From positions 1,525,001 to 1,589,000 of the forward strand of contig NZ_CP150637.1 in assembly GCF_038500265.1 (NCBI RefSeq): a stretch of 64,000 nucleotides of DNA, in the 5' to 3' direction. Below the pieces are notes generated by a model. That model was not told where the DNA came from. It was given only the letters and a program-made list of their open reading frames with translations, and ran no database searches. Position 1 is the stretch's first letter. Every line of letters starts with the position of its first letter. Origin of the DNA: Ignatzschineria larvae DSM 13226 (GTDB lineage: Bacteria > Pseudomonadota > Gammaproteobacteria > Cardiobacteriales > Wohlfahrtiimonadaceae). The position numbers were made by a program, and so were the translations under genes. Shown in pieces: positions 1 through 8,357 of the stretch.

Positions 1-333
1 ATTGCTTATGAGCCTAATAGCTATAATGAATGGACTGAAGCGCGGCATCTACAAGAGCCAGAATTAAGCTTAATGGGACCTGCAAGTCGTTGGAATTTCC
101 ATGAAGATGATAACAATTATTTTGAACAGCCTGGTAAGCTTTTTATGCTAATGAATGATGATGAAAAAGCCCGTTTATTTGCAAATACGGCTCGTAATAT
201 GAATGGTTGCGAAACACACATTAAAGAGCGTCATATTAAACATTGTTATCAAGCTCACCCTGATTATGGTCGCGGTGTTGCCGAAGCGATGGGGATCCAG
301 ATTGAACCACTTATTGCTTCATTGAAAAATTAG
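1..333 (+). CDS. Catalase, C-terminal part (5' end outside window)
   Basis: The frame is open from base 1, so only about the last 110 residues of a monofunctional haem catalase are present. The fragment includes RHLQEPELSL and PASRWNFHEDDNNYFEQPG, typical of the C-terminal part of clade 3 small-subunit catalases, and ends with a helical ERHIKHCYQAHPDYG segment. The haem pocket and catalytic His/Asn are outside the window. The product would break down hydrogen peroxide in the cytoplasm. An intrinsic terminator follows, so this is the end of its transcript. Confidence 0.9.
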   Translation: MAYEPNSYNEWTEARHLQEPELSLMGPASRWNFHEDDNNYFEQPGKLFMLMNDDEKARLFANTARNMNGCETHIKERHIKHCYQAHPDYGRGVAEAMGIQIEPLIASLKN

Positions 334-399
334 TAGCTAGTAATAACAATTAATTAGTATATTATAGTTTACTCTTATCTAATTTAAAAACATCATAAC

Positions 400-436
400 A
401 AAAGGGAGGTTACGATTAGCGTGATCTCCTTTTTTC
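400..436 (+). terminator. Intrinsic terminator after catalase
   Basis: An imperfect stem (AAAAGGGAGGTTACG against CGTGATCTCCTTTTT, closed with G-U pairs) is followed by a T-run. It lies about 70 bp after the catalase stop. The rest of the 334-658 gap is AT-rich and presumably holds the acetyltransferase promoter; no other feature is seen. Confidence 0.75.
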
Positions 437-658
437 AATATCAATAGAAGATCTCAATGAGATAGATCAATAAGACTGAAAAGTGCTAGAATAAGCTCCG
501 TAATTATCATTCTAAGAAATGATTAAAATAATCTAACTCTTGATACCTATTTATAATCAAATAATTAACTTTAAAAGTAACATCCTATTTTTAAAAAAGA
601 ATATCAATTTTCAATTGTGGCTTGCCATATTTTATTTCATCTATTGACAGAGGTTTTT

Positions 659-1186
659 ATGTTCTATCAACTTGCTAAACATCGCGTCCTAGAAACGGAG
701 CGCCTTATCCTTCGCCCGATTACTCTCGATGATGCAGCTGATCTTTTTGAGTATGCTAGCGATTCTGAGAATACAAAACATACCTTTCCTACACATAAAA
801 CGATTGAAGAGACTGAGTGGATTATTGCCAATCTATTTATGAGTAGTCCTCTAGGAAACTTTGCAATAGAACTCAAAGAGAATGGCAAAATGATTGGTAC
901 CTGTGATCTTCGTGTGAATGAAGGCGAAAAATCAGCTGAGCTTGCTTATGCCATTAATAAAAAATATTGGGGTAAAGGCTATGCACCTGAAGCCGCTCAA
1001 AAACTGTTAGATTTTGCTTTTAATACCTTAAAAGTTGAGCGTCTTTGGGCTAAATATGCAGCGGAAAATGGGGCTTCAGGACGTGTAATGGAAAAAATTG
1101 GTATGGAAAAAGAAGGAGTTCTGCGTCACACGAAAAACCTTTGCGGAGACTTTGTTGATCAAGTTGTCTACAGCAGAGTAATCTAA
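659..1186 (+). CDS. GNAT family N-acetyltransferase (RimJ/RimL type)
   Basis: A single-domain acetyl-CoA-dependent N-acetyltransferase of about 175 residues. The N-terminal LETERLILRPI strand and the later KKYWGKGYAPEA segment (the acetyl-CoA pyrophosphate-binding loop, Q/RxxGxG/A type) mark the RimJ/RimL-like GNAT branch, whose members acetylate ribosomal protein N-termini or small amines; the substrate here cannot be told. An upstream ATG at 617 is in frame, but the ATG at 659 has an AGAGG ribosome-binding site 5 bases away and places the conserved LETERL at the usual distance from the N-terminus, so that start is preferred. It stands alone. Confidence 0.85.
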   Translation: MFYQLAKHRVLETERLILRPITLDDAADLFEYASDSENTKHTFPTHKTIEETEWIIANLFMSSPLGNFAIELKENGKMIGTCDLRVNEGEKSAELAYAINKKYWGKGYAPEAAQKLLDFAFNTLKVERLWAKYAAENGASGRVMEKIGMEKEGVLRHTKNLCGDFVDQVVYSRVI

Positions 1187-1333
1187 AAATATTAATGTGG
1201 AGATCTATATGGAGCTATCTTTGTAGATAACAACTACTTATTTTATCAACTATTTATTCTTTAATTTCTTATTTTAACGCATAATTATTACCATATTAAT
1301 GAATGCAATTTCCCATCAACCTGAGGTTCTCTT

Positions 1334-2356
1334 ATGATGAATCAAGATGATCGCGCGAATTATAATTTTCAAAAAATTATTCTCCTAGTCGCTATTCTTC
1401 TCTTTCTAATTAAATTTGCCGCTTGGTATATCACCTCTTCTGTCGCAATCTTAACAGATGCGCTAGAGAGTATTACCAACATGCTTGCCGGCGCTTTTAC
1501 ACTTTTTAGTTTATATTTATCAGCTAAACCTAAAGATCATAATCACCCACATGGCCATGGTAAAATTGAGTTTGTCTCAGCAAGTGTCGAGGGAATGCTG
1601 ATTCTCTTTGCCGGGATTATTATTATCTACGAGGGTGTAAAACGACTTTTAATGGATGATAGTTCGCTCTCTAGTTTAGGTTCAGGATTAATATTAATTC
1701 TGTTTACAGCTATTGTGAATTATGGGGTGGGCTATGTCGCTATTCAACGAGGTAAAAAATATAATGTATTACCGCTAATTGCCGGTGGTAAACACCTCCA
1801 TTCAGATACCTACTCTACTGTCGGCATCATTGTAGGATTAGTGCTCGTGTGGATTACCGGCTGGCAATGGCTTGATGCGGCAATTGCGCTTCTATTTGGT
1901 GGTATTATTATCAATTCAGGAATTAAAATTATTCGGGAATCTATCGCCGGTATTATGGATGAAGCTGACGAAAATTTGATTGAGGAATTTGTCACTGTCG
2001 CTAATGAAAATCGATCAGATAAATGGATTGATATTCATAAAGTCCGTTTCATTAAATATGGCAATCACGTTCATCTCGATGCGCATTTGACACTTCCTTG
2101 GTATTTCAATTTACGAGAAGCACATGTGGAACTCGATAAGATGACACACATTCTTAAACAAAAATTTGGCAGTAAACATGAGATGTACATTCATACAGAT
2201 GATTGTCGCCCCACTTCTTGTGAAATTTGTCCTATTGAATCTTGCGCCCATAGACAATTCAAATATATTGATAAAATCACATGGACGGCAGCATTAGTGG
2301 CAGAAGATCATCGTCACAATATCAAAGATCTAGTGGAACAAAAGAGCCCACTATAG
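1334..2356 (+). CDS. Cation diffusion facilitator family transporter
   Basis: 340 residues with about six membrane helices in the first 210 residues and a cytoplasmic C-terminal domain. It exports a divalent metal (Zn, Fe, Mn or Co) by proton antiport across the inner membrane. The transport-site residues include D42 in helix II and an HLHSD (H-x3-D) motif in helix V. The position of the second helix-II aspartate of FieF is Ser (E45 is nearby), so specificity may differ. A His-rich loop (DHNHPHGHGK) follows helix II. The C-terminus has an unusual Cys cluster (C-x4-C-x2-C-x4-C) that could bind metal. Monocistronic between a catalase-side gap and a convergent terminator. Confidence 0.9.
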   Translation: MMNQDDRANYNFQKIILLVAILLFLIKFAAWYITSSVAILTDALESITNMLAGAFTLFSLYLSAKPKDHNHPHGHGKIEFVSASVEGMLILFAGIIIIYEGVKRLLMDDSSLSSLGSGLILILFTAIVNYGVGYVAIQRGKKYNVLPLIAGGKHLHSDTYSTVGIIVGLVLVWITGWQWLDAAIALLFGGIIINSGIKIIRESIAGIMDEADENLIEEFVTVANENRSDKWIDIHKVRFIKYGNHVHLDAHLTLPWYFNLREAHVELDKMTHILKQKFGSKHEMYIHTDDCRPTSCEICPIESCAHRQFKYIDKITWTAALVAEDHRHNIKDLVEQKSPL

Positions 2357-2420
2357 ATCGAGTCTTCAAGAAATATTCATATTTGCATCTCATATTTACT
2401 TTAAAAGCATCCAACATAGA

Positions 2421-2446
2421 AAAGCGCTTCAGGTCTGAAGCGCTTT
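2421..2446. terminator. Bidirectional terminator, CDF transporter / cytochrome c peroxidase
   Basis: A perfect 11-bp stem, AAAGCGCTTCA against TGAAGCGCTTT, with a very short loop lies between two convergent genes and has T-rich sequence on the plus side. Confidence 0.8.
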
Positions 2447-2519
2447 ATTTTTAGATTTTTTCCAATACATCCATAAAATTTAACTACTATTAAATCCACT
2501 AGATGATAATTCCTCCCTC

Positions 2520-3554
2520 TCATTCAGCGCTAAATGGCTTTGGAAGAGGGGTTTCATTTGTCGATGGGGGCAATATTGGCATCATCATTTGGGGTTGTTC
2601 ACCTGTTAATGTGCCGTAAAAAGCAACAATTTTTTGTACTTCTTCATCACTAAAATCACGACCTAATTGTAAACGCCCCATGATTTTAGTTGCTTCTTCT
2701 AACGTATTTACCTGACCATCATGGAAGTACGGATAGGTTAAAACGATATTACGAAGCGTTGGTACTTTAAAAAACATCGCATCTGAATCTTTACCGGTAA
2801 AGTCAGCTAAACCTTTAGCAAGATTCTCTGTTTTATACTCTTCAAGTAATCCCATTTTTTGGAAGCTTGATCCACCAATACCTTCCCCGTAGTGACAAGC
2901 AACGCAACCACTATTTCTAAAGAGTTCATAACCCTCTTTCTCTTCAGCGGTAATCGCATTATCATCACCCCGTAACCATTGGTCAAATCGTGAATTTGGT
3001 GTAATCAAAGTCTCCTCAAATACAGCAATCGCATCTGTAATACGATCAATATTGACACCACCATCACCATATACTTTATCAAACTCTTCTACATACCCCG
3101 GGATAGAAGCTATTACATTCACCACTAAATCATGATCAGAAGCCATCTCTTTGGGGTTTGCAATAGGACCAGCGGCTTGCTCTTTCAAATCTTTAGCGCG
3201 ACCATCCCAAAATTGAACAAAGTTCAAACTAGAATTCAGCACCGTTGGTGAGTTAATAGATCCTTCTTGCCATTGATGTCCAATTGATGTAGGAAGATTA
3301 TCTGATCCTCCCATACTAAGGTTATGACAAGAATTACAAGAGATAAAACCTGACTTAGAAAGTCTTGGATCAAACCATAACTTACGCCCTAAATCTGCTT
3401 TTTGTGTATCAACTTTGACCTCTTGCTTGAGAGGAATGATGGGTTCTTGACGTACAGAACCATTATTATCAACCTGTGCAAATGATAAGCTTGATAAAAA
3501 TGCAGCAGTGATAAGTGTAATTGAAAAAAGTCCCTTTCTTTTCTGCCTAGTCAT
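2520..3554 (-). CDS. Di-haem cytochrome c peroxidase
   Basis: 344 residues. A signal peptide (basic MTRQKRK then a hydrophobic stretch ending near SLSFAQ) directs it to the periplasm, where this family reduces hydrogen peroxide with electrons from cytochromes c. Two haem-binding motifs are visible: CNSCH (C73, C76, H77) and CVACH (C217, C220, H221), the standard N- and C-terminal haem domains of the CcpA/MauG superfamily. The length matches bacterial CcpA. The start codon lies at the 3' edge of a 7-bp inverted repeat whose loop is the AGGAGA ribosome-binding site, which could tune translation. No clear FNR or OxyR box was found by eye upstream. Confidence 0.93.
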   Translation of the reverse strand: MTRQKRKGLFSITLITAAFLSSLSFAQVDNNGSVRQEPIIPLKQEVKVDTQKADLGRKLWFDPRLSKSGFISCNSCHNLSMGGSDNLPTSIGHQWQEGSINSPTVLNSSLNFVQFWDGRAKDLKEQAAGPIANPKEMASDHDLVVNVIASIPGYVEEFDKVYGDGGVNIDRITDAIAVFEETLITPNSRFDQWLRGDDNAITAEEKEGYELFRNSGCVACHYGEGIGGSSFQKMGLLEEYKTENLAKGLADFTGKDSDAMFFKVPTLRNIVLTYPYFHDGQVNTLEEATKIMGRLQLGRDFSDEEVQKIVAFYGTLTGEQPQMMMPILPPSTNETPLPKPFSAE

Positions 3555-3573
3555 TGATAATCTCCTTTATCAA
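3554..3573 (-). promoter_or_regulatory. Hairpin presenting the peroxidase RBS
   Basis: On the minus strand TTGATAA-AGGAGA-TTATCAA forms a 7-bp stem with the Shine-Dalgarno sequence as the 6-base loop, and the last A of the stem is the first base of the ATG. Confidence 0.45.
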
Positions 3574-3838
3574 TTAGTGAGTTATATTTTATGCACTACA
3601 GCAATATCATAAAAGAACCCTATGATTTTGAACATTACAAAAATGAATAATTCACTTAACATTCACTTAGGTCAAAATTTGATTGACTAGAGTTGCTATA
3701 TTTAAGTTTTTCTATCAAAAATCAGACATTATTACAATAACTTATCATGTTAGCTTATCTGTCGTTGGTGCTGATTTTGTTATACTATATATTAATATCT
3801 AAGCCCTAATAAATATGGAATTGGTATGATCAATAAAA

Positions 3839-3865
3839 AGCCCTCAATATTGAGTATTGAAGGCT
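3839..3865 (-). terminator. Intrinsic terminator of the dnaX-ebfC-recR-hinT run
   Basis: Minus-strand stem AGCCTTCAATA / TATTGAGGGCT (one G-U pair) with a 5-base loop, followed by a T5 run, 40 bp after the hinT stop. The remainder of the 3574-3838 gap is AT-rich and should carry the peroxidase promoter; nothing else is seen. Confidence 0.8.
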
Positions 3866-3905
3866 TATATGAGTTTTTCTACTTAATTATGTATGCAAAA
3901 TACTC

Positions 3906-4247
3906 CTAACCTGGAGGCCAAGTTAATGAGCGACCTGCTAATAAATGAAGATGAATATGGTTGACTGTCTGCCCCCCATCCTCATTGCAATTAAAAACTG
4001 TTCGATAACCATTCTCCGCAAAACCTTGCTCTTTTGCAATTTTTTGCGCCGCTAAAAATAGTTTCCCCATCAATTCGGCATCTGCTTCAGTGAGATCATT
4101 TAATGTTGGGATCTCTTTTTTGGGAATTACTAAAATATGGATTGGTGCTTGAGGTTCAATATCCTCAAATGCCAATACATCATTATCTTCATAGACAATT
4201 TTAGCGGGAATCTCTTTGCGGATAATTTTACTAAAAATTGTACTCAT
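3906..4247 (-). CDS. hinT: HIT family purine nucleoside phosphoramidase (HinT-like)
   Basis: 113 residues, the usual size of HinT. The histidine triad is HIHLH at about residues 97-101, inside the conserved segment [11 protein letters not shown]. HinT hydrolyses adenosine 5'-phosphoramidates in the cytoplasm. The C-terminal Trp-Pro-Pro-Gly tail is typical of proteobacterial HinT. It is the last gene of the dnaX-ebfC-recR cluster, 9 bp after recR, and is followed by an intrinsic terminator. Confidence 0.9.
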   Translation of the reverse strand: MSTIFSKIIRKEIPAKIVYEDNDVLAFEDIEPQAPIHILVIPKKEIPTLNDLTEADAELMGKLFLAAQKIAKEQGFAENGYRTVFNCNEDGGQTVNHIHLHLLAGRSLTWPPG

Positions 4248-4256
4248 ATATACTCC

Positions 4257-4859
4257 TTAGTAGCTTTTGCGCGCCGCAAATGCATGAGATAAAGTACCAC
4301 CATCTAGGTATTCTAATTCTCCACCAAGTGGAATACCCTGAGCAATACGACTAACGGCAATACCATACTGTTTTGCTATCTCTGAAATATAGTGCGCCGT
4401 TGCTTCACCCTCGACTGTGGAATTCATTGCTAATATAATCTCACGAATGCTCTCATCTTTGAAACGTTGCTCAAGTAGATCAAGCCCAAGCTCAGAAGGG
4501 CCAATACCATCTAAAGGCGACAACCGACCATAAAGCACAAAATAGCGTCCTTTATATTCAACATTTTGTCTTAAAGCAAAGACATCCGCTGGATTTTCGA
4601 CAATACATAATAAACTATCATCTTTTTTAGGATTCGCACAATCCACACAAACATCTTCATCCGTTAAATTACGACATACTCGGCATTTATGAATATGTTC
4701 CAATGCATCACTCAATGACCGAGCCATCTTCTCTGCTCCTTTACGATTACGATCTAATAGATAGAGTGCCATCCTTAAGGCGCTTTTCTGACCAATTCCT
4801 GGTAAAAGACGCAAGGCATCTATTAAATCTTGTAATGCTTTAGGATACATAGAGATCAA
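4257..4859 (-). CDS. recR: Recombination mediator RecR
   Basis: 200 residues, full length. N-terminal helix-hairpin-helix (LPGIGQKSA), a four-Cys zinc site (C59, C62, C71, C74), then a Toprim domain (CIVENPADVFAL, LYGRLSPLDGIGP) and the C-terminal ARGIPLGGELEYLD-like segment (here AQGIPLGGELEYLD). RecR works with RecF/RecO to load RecA on gapped DNA. An internal ATG at residue 4 is also possible. The order dnaX-ebfC-recR is the conserved bacterial arrangement, and the gap to ebfC is only 3 bp, so translation is probably coupled. Confidence 0.95.
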   Translation of the reverse strand: MISMYPKALQDLIDALRLLPGIGQKSALRMALYLLDRNRKGAEKMARSLSDALEHIHKCRVCRNLTDEDVCVDCANPKKDDSLLCIVENPADVFALRQNVEYKGRYFVLYGRLSPLDGIGPSELGLDLLEQRFKDESIREIILAMNSTVEGEATAHYISEIAKQYGIAVSRIAQGIPLGGELEYLDGGTLSHAFAARKSY

Positions 4860-4862
4860 TCC

Positions 4863-5192
4863 TTAGAACCCAGGAATTTTCATGCCGGCAGGAAGTCCTA
4901 AACCACCAGTCACTTCTGCCATTTTTTCAGCAGAGGTTTTCTCTACTTTTGATAATGCATCATTAAAAGCGGCACCAAGTAGATCTTCTAACATCTCTTT
5001 ATCATCTGACATCAGTGAATCATCGATACGGATTGAACGAACTACATGACGGCAGCTCATCTCAATTTTCACTAAGCCCGCTCCAGACTCACCTACCACA
5101 TTCACATCACCTAATGCTTCTTGCGCTTTTTCCATCTCTTTTTGCATCTTTTGCGCTTTTTGCATCATGCCTGCAATACCACCTTTAAACAT
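4863..5192 (-). CDS. ebfC: YbaB/EbfC nucleoid-associated protein
   Basis: 109 residues. An N-terminal amphipathic helix (MMQKAQKMQKEMEKAQEAL) and the C-terminal GGLGLPAGMKIPGF tail are diagnostic of the YbaB/EbfC family, small dimeric DNA-binding proteins that coat the nucleoid. It sits between dnaX and recR as in most proteobacteria. Confidence 0.95.
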   Translation of the reverse strand: MFKGGIAGMMQKAQKMQKEMEKAQEALGDVNVVGESGAGLVKIEMSCRHVVRSIRIDDSLMSDDKEMLEDLLGAAFNDALSKVEKTSAEKMAEVTGGLGLPAGMKIPGF

Positions 5193-5277
5193 AAATCTTT
5201 TCTCCTTCCTAATTGATATTTCTATCTCTATAATCGTGTATATGTAAAAGAATAAACTAAACCCTAAGCTTACAATA

Positions 5278-7401
5278 TTAGTGCTTTGCTTTCAGAGTTT
5301 TTTCTAATAATTGCGCATTCCACTCGTTCGTAAGATATTGTACCACTTGATCAGATTTAAAGTCAGCGAGCATCTTCTGATACTGCTCTTCATCTAAACG
5401 TTCAGTTCTTTCATGGAGGTTTTCACCATGTAATGTTTCAACATACTCAATCTGACAAGTGATTGACTGTTCTAAATAATCTGAAATCGCCATCGCTAAA
5501 CGTGTTTCGGTTTCATCTACACGAAAATCTTTCACCGACAAAGGGCGCTCTAATGACAAATGCTTGCCATCAAATTGTTTAAATACCAAGCTATGGGCGA
5601 TACCAGATAAAACACTTTCCAATTTAAGTTGTGATACCAGCTGCAACCATACTTCATTATTAGTCAATGTAGCCGCAGTAACTACTAGATCATTCTCCAC
5701 TGGTGCAATATCACCTGCTGATTCAATCACTAACTCTGATGATTGATCTTGATTCTTTATATGATCAATACCATTTTTTTGAACAAAATTTTGAGTATCA
5801 ACTTCTGGCACATGATTTTGTAACGTACTAGCGTGGATATCATTTTGGACAGTATTTTGAATAATCTCTTCATGAGATCCTAGATCGAAATTGTGAGTAT
5901 TTTCTCTTTCGACATTTTGATCTTCAGTAAAATTTTCATCCGCATTAAAACGACCTGGATCATGTGCATTCTCTTGTGTTAACTCCGACTGTACAGAATC
6001 CGACGCCGCTGCCATTACAGTACTCGCAGATTCTCCATTTTGCGCTGAAATACTCAATTCTAGAGGAGAGTCTAACACCTTGGCTTTTGAAGAATCGACC
6101 ATTGGTTCCCATGGCAGATCAACCGGTGGCAATATCTCTTTTTTTGGAGCAGATATCTCTTCTGCTACTGCATGAGATTCAGGTACCGATAAAGCATGCG
6201 TCTTATTTTCTATCGTTACTATTGCAACATCGCCAGGATCTGATGATACTTGCCGCTCTACAGAAGCCACTACTGATTCAGTAGAAACTTTACTTTTTTT
6301 TTCTGTATCCTCTGGCAAGATTGGTGCCGTTGGAGAAAACAGTACCATTCGTAACAGAGTCATTTCAAAGCCAACACTACTATTGGGATGATTCTGTAAA
6401 TCCTTGCGCCCTGTCAAAGCGATTTGATAGAAAAGTTGTAGATCTTCTGCACTCAATCTCTGCGACAATTGTTGCATCTCGATAGATTCATTCTCTTTTA
6501 AGGTATCAGAGAGTTGCATCATGGTTAAGAGATGAAATGCATCAATCAGATCTTCTAAGAAACGATGATAATCAATACCATTCGCTTTTAACTGCCCTAA
6601 AACAGTGATGATATTATCCGTATTCTTAGTTGCCAAGGCTTCTAATACATTGATGAGATAATGAGTATCAATTAATCCAAGCATCTCGTGAGTACGTTGA
6701 TACTCAACTTTCTGTCCACCATAAGCAATAGCTTGATCAAGCAGAGACAAGGCGTCACGCATACTTCCATCGCCGGCTTTAGCAATGAGTTTTAATGCAT
6801 TCTCTTCAAAAGGAATATTTTCCGCAGTTAAAATATGTGAAAGCTGCCCTGCAATCTCTTGATCTTGAATCCGTTTTAATTGAAAACGCAAACAACGAGA
6901 TAAAACTGTTACCGGAAGTTTTTGTGGATCTGTCGTTGCTAGAAGAAATTTCACATGCGCAGGTGGCTCTTCTAATGTTTTGAGAAGCGCATTGAAGCTA
7001 CTATTAGAGAGCATATGAACTTCATCGATTAAATAGATTTTATAACGCCCTCTTGTAGGCGCATACTGTACATTGTCTAAGATCTCACGGGTATCTTCTA
7101 CTCGGGTTCTTGACGCAGCATCAATCTCAATAAGATCTACAAAACGTCCTTCATCAACCTCTTTACAGATCGAGCAGACACCACAAGGCGTTGATGATAC
7201 ACCTTTTTCACAATTGAGGGATTTTGCAAAGATTCTTGCGAGAGTAGTCTTCCCAACACCACGGGTGCCGGTAAATAGAAAGGCATGATGCAATCTATTA
7301 TTATCTAAACCATTAGAGAGTGCTTGTACAACATGAGGCTGACCGATGACTTCACTAAAGGTTCGAGGGCGCCATTTTAATGCGAGAACTTGTTGAGTCA
7401 T
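5278..7401 (-). CDS. dnaX: DNA polymerase III tau subunit (gamma by frameshift)
   Basis: 707 residues from the chosen ATG. The AAA+ clamp-loader ATPase occupies the first 370 residues: Walker A GTRGVGKTT, zinc-binding Cys cluster (CGVCSIC), DEVHML Walker B, and an arginine-finger SRC motif. A long acidic, low-complexity linker follows, then the tau-specific C-terminal domain that contacts DnaB and the polymerase. The open frame runs 19 codons further upstream into the 4.5S RNA gene; the ATG at 7401 is chosen because it gives the standard MTQQVLALKWRPRTF start and has GAAGG 6-7 bases upstream. A frameshift site lies just after domain III (separate entry). First gene of dnaX-ebfC-recR-hinT. Confidence 0.95.
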   Translation of the reverse strand: MTQQVLALKWRPRTFSEVIGQPHVVQALSNGLDNNRLHHAFLFTGTRGVGKTTLARIFAKSLNCEKGVSSTPCGVCSICKEVDEGRFVDLIEIDAASRTRVEDTREILDNVQYAPTRGRYKIYLIDEVHMLSNSSFNALLKTLEEPPAHVKFLLATTDPQKLPVTVLSRCLRFQLKRIQDQEIAGQLSHILTAENIPFEENALKLIAKAGDGSMRDALSLLDQAIAYGGQKVEYQRTHEMLGLIDTHYLINVLEALATKNTDNIITVLGQLKANGIDYHRFLEDLIDAFHLLTMMQLSDTLKENESIEMQQLSQRLSAEDLQLFYQIALTGRKDLQNHPNSSVGFEMTLLRMVLFSPTAPILPEDTEKKSKVSTESVVASVERQVSSDPGDVAIVTIENKTHALSVPESHAVAEEISAPKKEILPPVDLPWEPMVDSSKAKVLDSPLELSISAQNGESASTVMAAASDSVQSELTQENAHDPGRFNADENFTEDQNVERENTHNFDLGSHEEIIQNTVQNDIHASTLQNHVPEVDTQNFVQKNGIDHIKNQDQSSELVIESAGDIAPVENDLVVTAATLTNNEVWLQLVSQLKLESVLSGIAHSLVFKQFDGKHLSLERPLSVKDFRVDETETRLAMAISDYLEQSITCQIEYVETLHGENLHERTERLDEEQYQKMLADFKSDQVVQYLTNEWNAQLLEKTLKAKH
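6290..6312 (-). other. dnaX slippery site for gamma subunit
   Basis: On the minus strand, nine A residues followed by G (6302-6293) are read in frame as GAA AAA AAA AGT. A -1 shift on A AAA AAA gives AAG and then TAA at 6292-6290, so a product of about 370 residues ends right at the end of clamp-loader domain III. An AGAGGA Shine-Dalgarno-like element lies a few bases upstream, as in the E. coli dnaX stimulator. Confidence 0.75.
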
Positions 7402-7433
7402 TGGGCCTTCACTTATAAACAAATGTGGAGATA

Positions 7434-7538
7434 GCCCGTACCAGCCGACCCATAACACATGAATTTCTTGCTAGTGCTGCTTCCTTCCGGACCTGACACG
7501 GTTTACAATAGTTCATTGTTAGGAAACCAATACAGACC
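7434..7538 (-). ncRNA. ffs: 4.5S signal recognition particle RNA
   Basis: The minus strand carries the invariant SRP domain IV core GTCAGGTCCGGAAGGAAGC (within 7476-7496), which binds Ffh. The outer helix is supported by GTCTGTA (7531-7537) pairing with TACGGGC (7434-7440) through Watson-Crick and G-U pairs, giving an RNA of about 105 nt; the exact ends are estimated. The location directly upstream of dnaX matches many gammaproteobacteria. Confidence 0.93.
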
Positions 7539-7560
7539 ACCATAGAACAAGCTATAAATT

Positions 7561-7634
7561 TGGAGGCTGGAGCCAGAATCGAACTGGCGTCTACGGATTT
7601 GCAATCCGCTGCATAACCATTTTGCTATCCAGCC
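7561..7634 (-). tRNA. tRNA-Cys (GCA)
   Basis: 74 nt cloverleaf on the minus strand. The acceptor stem starts GGCTGGA, the anticodon loop TTGCAAA holds GCA at 7602-7600, the T-loop is GTTCGATTC, and the CCA end is encoded. Confidence 0.96.
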
Positions 7635-7642
7635 TATATAAT

Positions 7643-7718
<76 letters not shown>

Positions 7719-7877
7719 GAAGTGAAGATATGTATTATAGCGAGATATCCTCTTTAGTCAACATATCGATTACTATTTATACAGATAAAACTATTACATT
7801 ACCAATAGTCTGATGGATAACTCTCTGAAAAAACTTATGCATATTCGTTGTATAACCACAACTTCCTTAGTACTCAA

Positions 7878-8165
7878 TTAAGATAGCAGTGTTTTTACTT
7901 GGTATAAATCAAGCAATTGCTCTAAATTTTCCGGAATAGCTGTAATATTCAGATCATATTGTTGCTTCTTGATCTCAACAAGTAGCGCAATCAAAGCACT
8001 ATCACATTCCTCTACTTCTGATAAATTTACTACATTAGCCGGTGTCGCTTGCAATGCGGGTTGCAGTTTTTTCCAAAGATTTGGAATCGTAAACTTATCA
8101 AAACATCCTTGAAAATAACATACTTTATCCGATATTTTAAAATGGGCATCTAATGATTGTTTCAT
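7878..8165 (-). CDS. STAS domain protein, MlaB-like
   Basis: 95 residues forming one STAS fold; the segment VNLSEVEECDSALIALLVEI matches the MlaB helix with a Ser after Asp (DSA). MlaB is the cytoplasmic regulatory subunit of the MlaFEDB complex, which moves phospholipids between the inner and outer membranes. The upstream neighbour on the same strand is mlaC, as in mla operons, although mlaFED are not in this window. The 192-bp gap to mlaC contains a large hairpin, so the two may be expressed at different levels. Confidence in the STAS fold is good; the Mla role rests on context. Confidence 0.8.
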   Translation of the reverse strand: MKQSLDAHFKISDKVCYFQGCFDKFTIPNLWKKLQPALQATPANVVNLSEVEECDSALIALLVEIKKQQYDLNITAIPENLEQLLDLYQVKTLLS

Positions 8166-8270
8166 AAACTCCCCTAATAGATTGATGCAACAGAATGTTG
8201 CTTTTGATGATGCACTTTAAATCTTATACACTTTAGATCTAAATCAATATATTAACAAGCTACTAAAAAA

Positions 8271-8316
8271 TAGATCACAGAAAAGCTCTCAGTCTCCGCT
8301 TTTAATCTGTGATCTA
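8271..8316. repeat. Long inverted repeat between mlaC and mlaB-like genes
   Basis: TAGATCACAGA (8271-8281) and TCTGTGATCTA (8306-8316) are perfect 11-base arms. A second inner pairing AAAGC/GCTTT extends the stem. It could be an attenuator, a processing site or a terminator for mlaC; the 3' side lacks a strong T-run. Confidence 0.6.
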
Positions 8317-8357
8317 TTAGATAAATGTAATTTCAGATCTATATAGGCTAGATGATC

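Noticed and set aside
3660-3690. TTGAT-like half-sites upstream of cytochrome c peroxidase as an FNR box
   Set aside because: No TTGAT-N4-ATCAA match; only scattered half-sites in AT-rich DNA.
5964-6284. 106-codon plus-strand frame inside dnaX
   Set aside because: Shadow of the low-complexity tau linker; no start signal and no domain.
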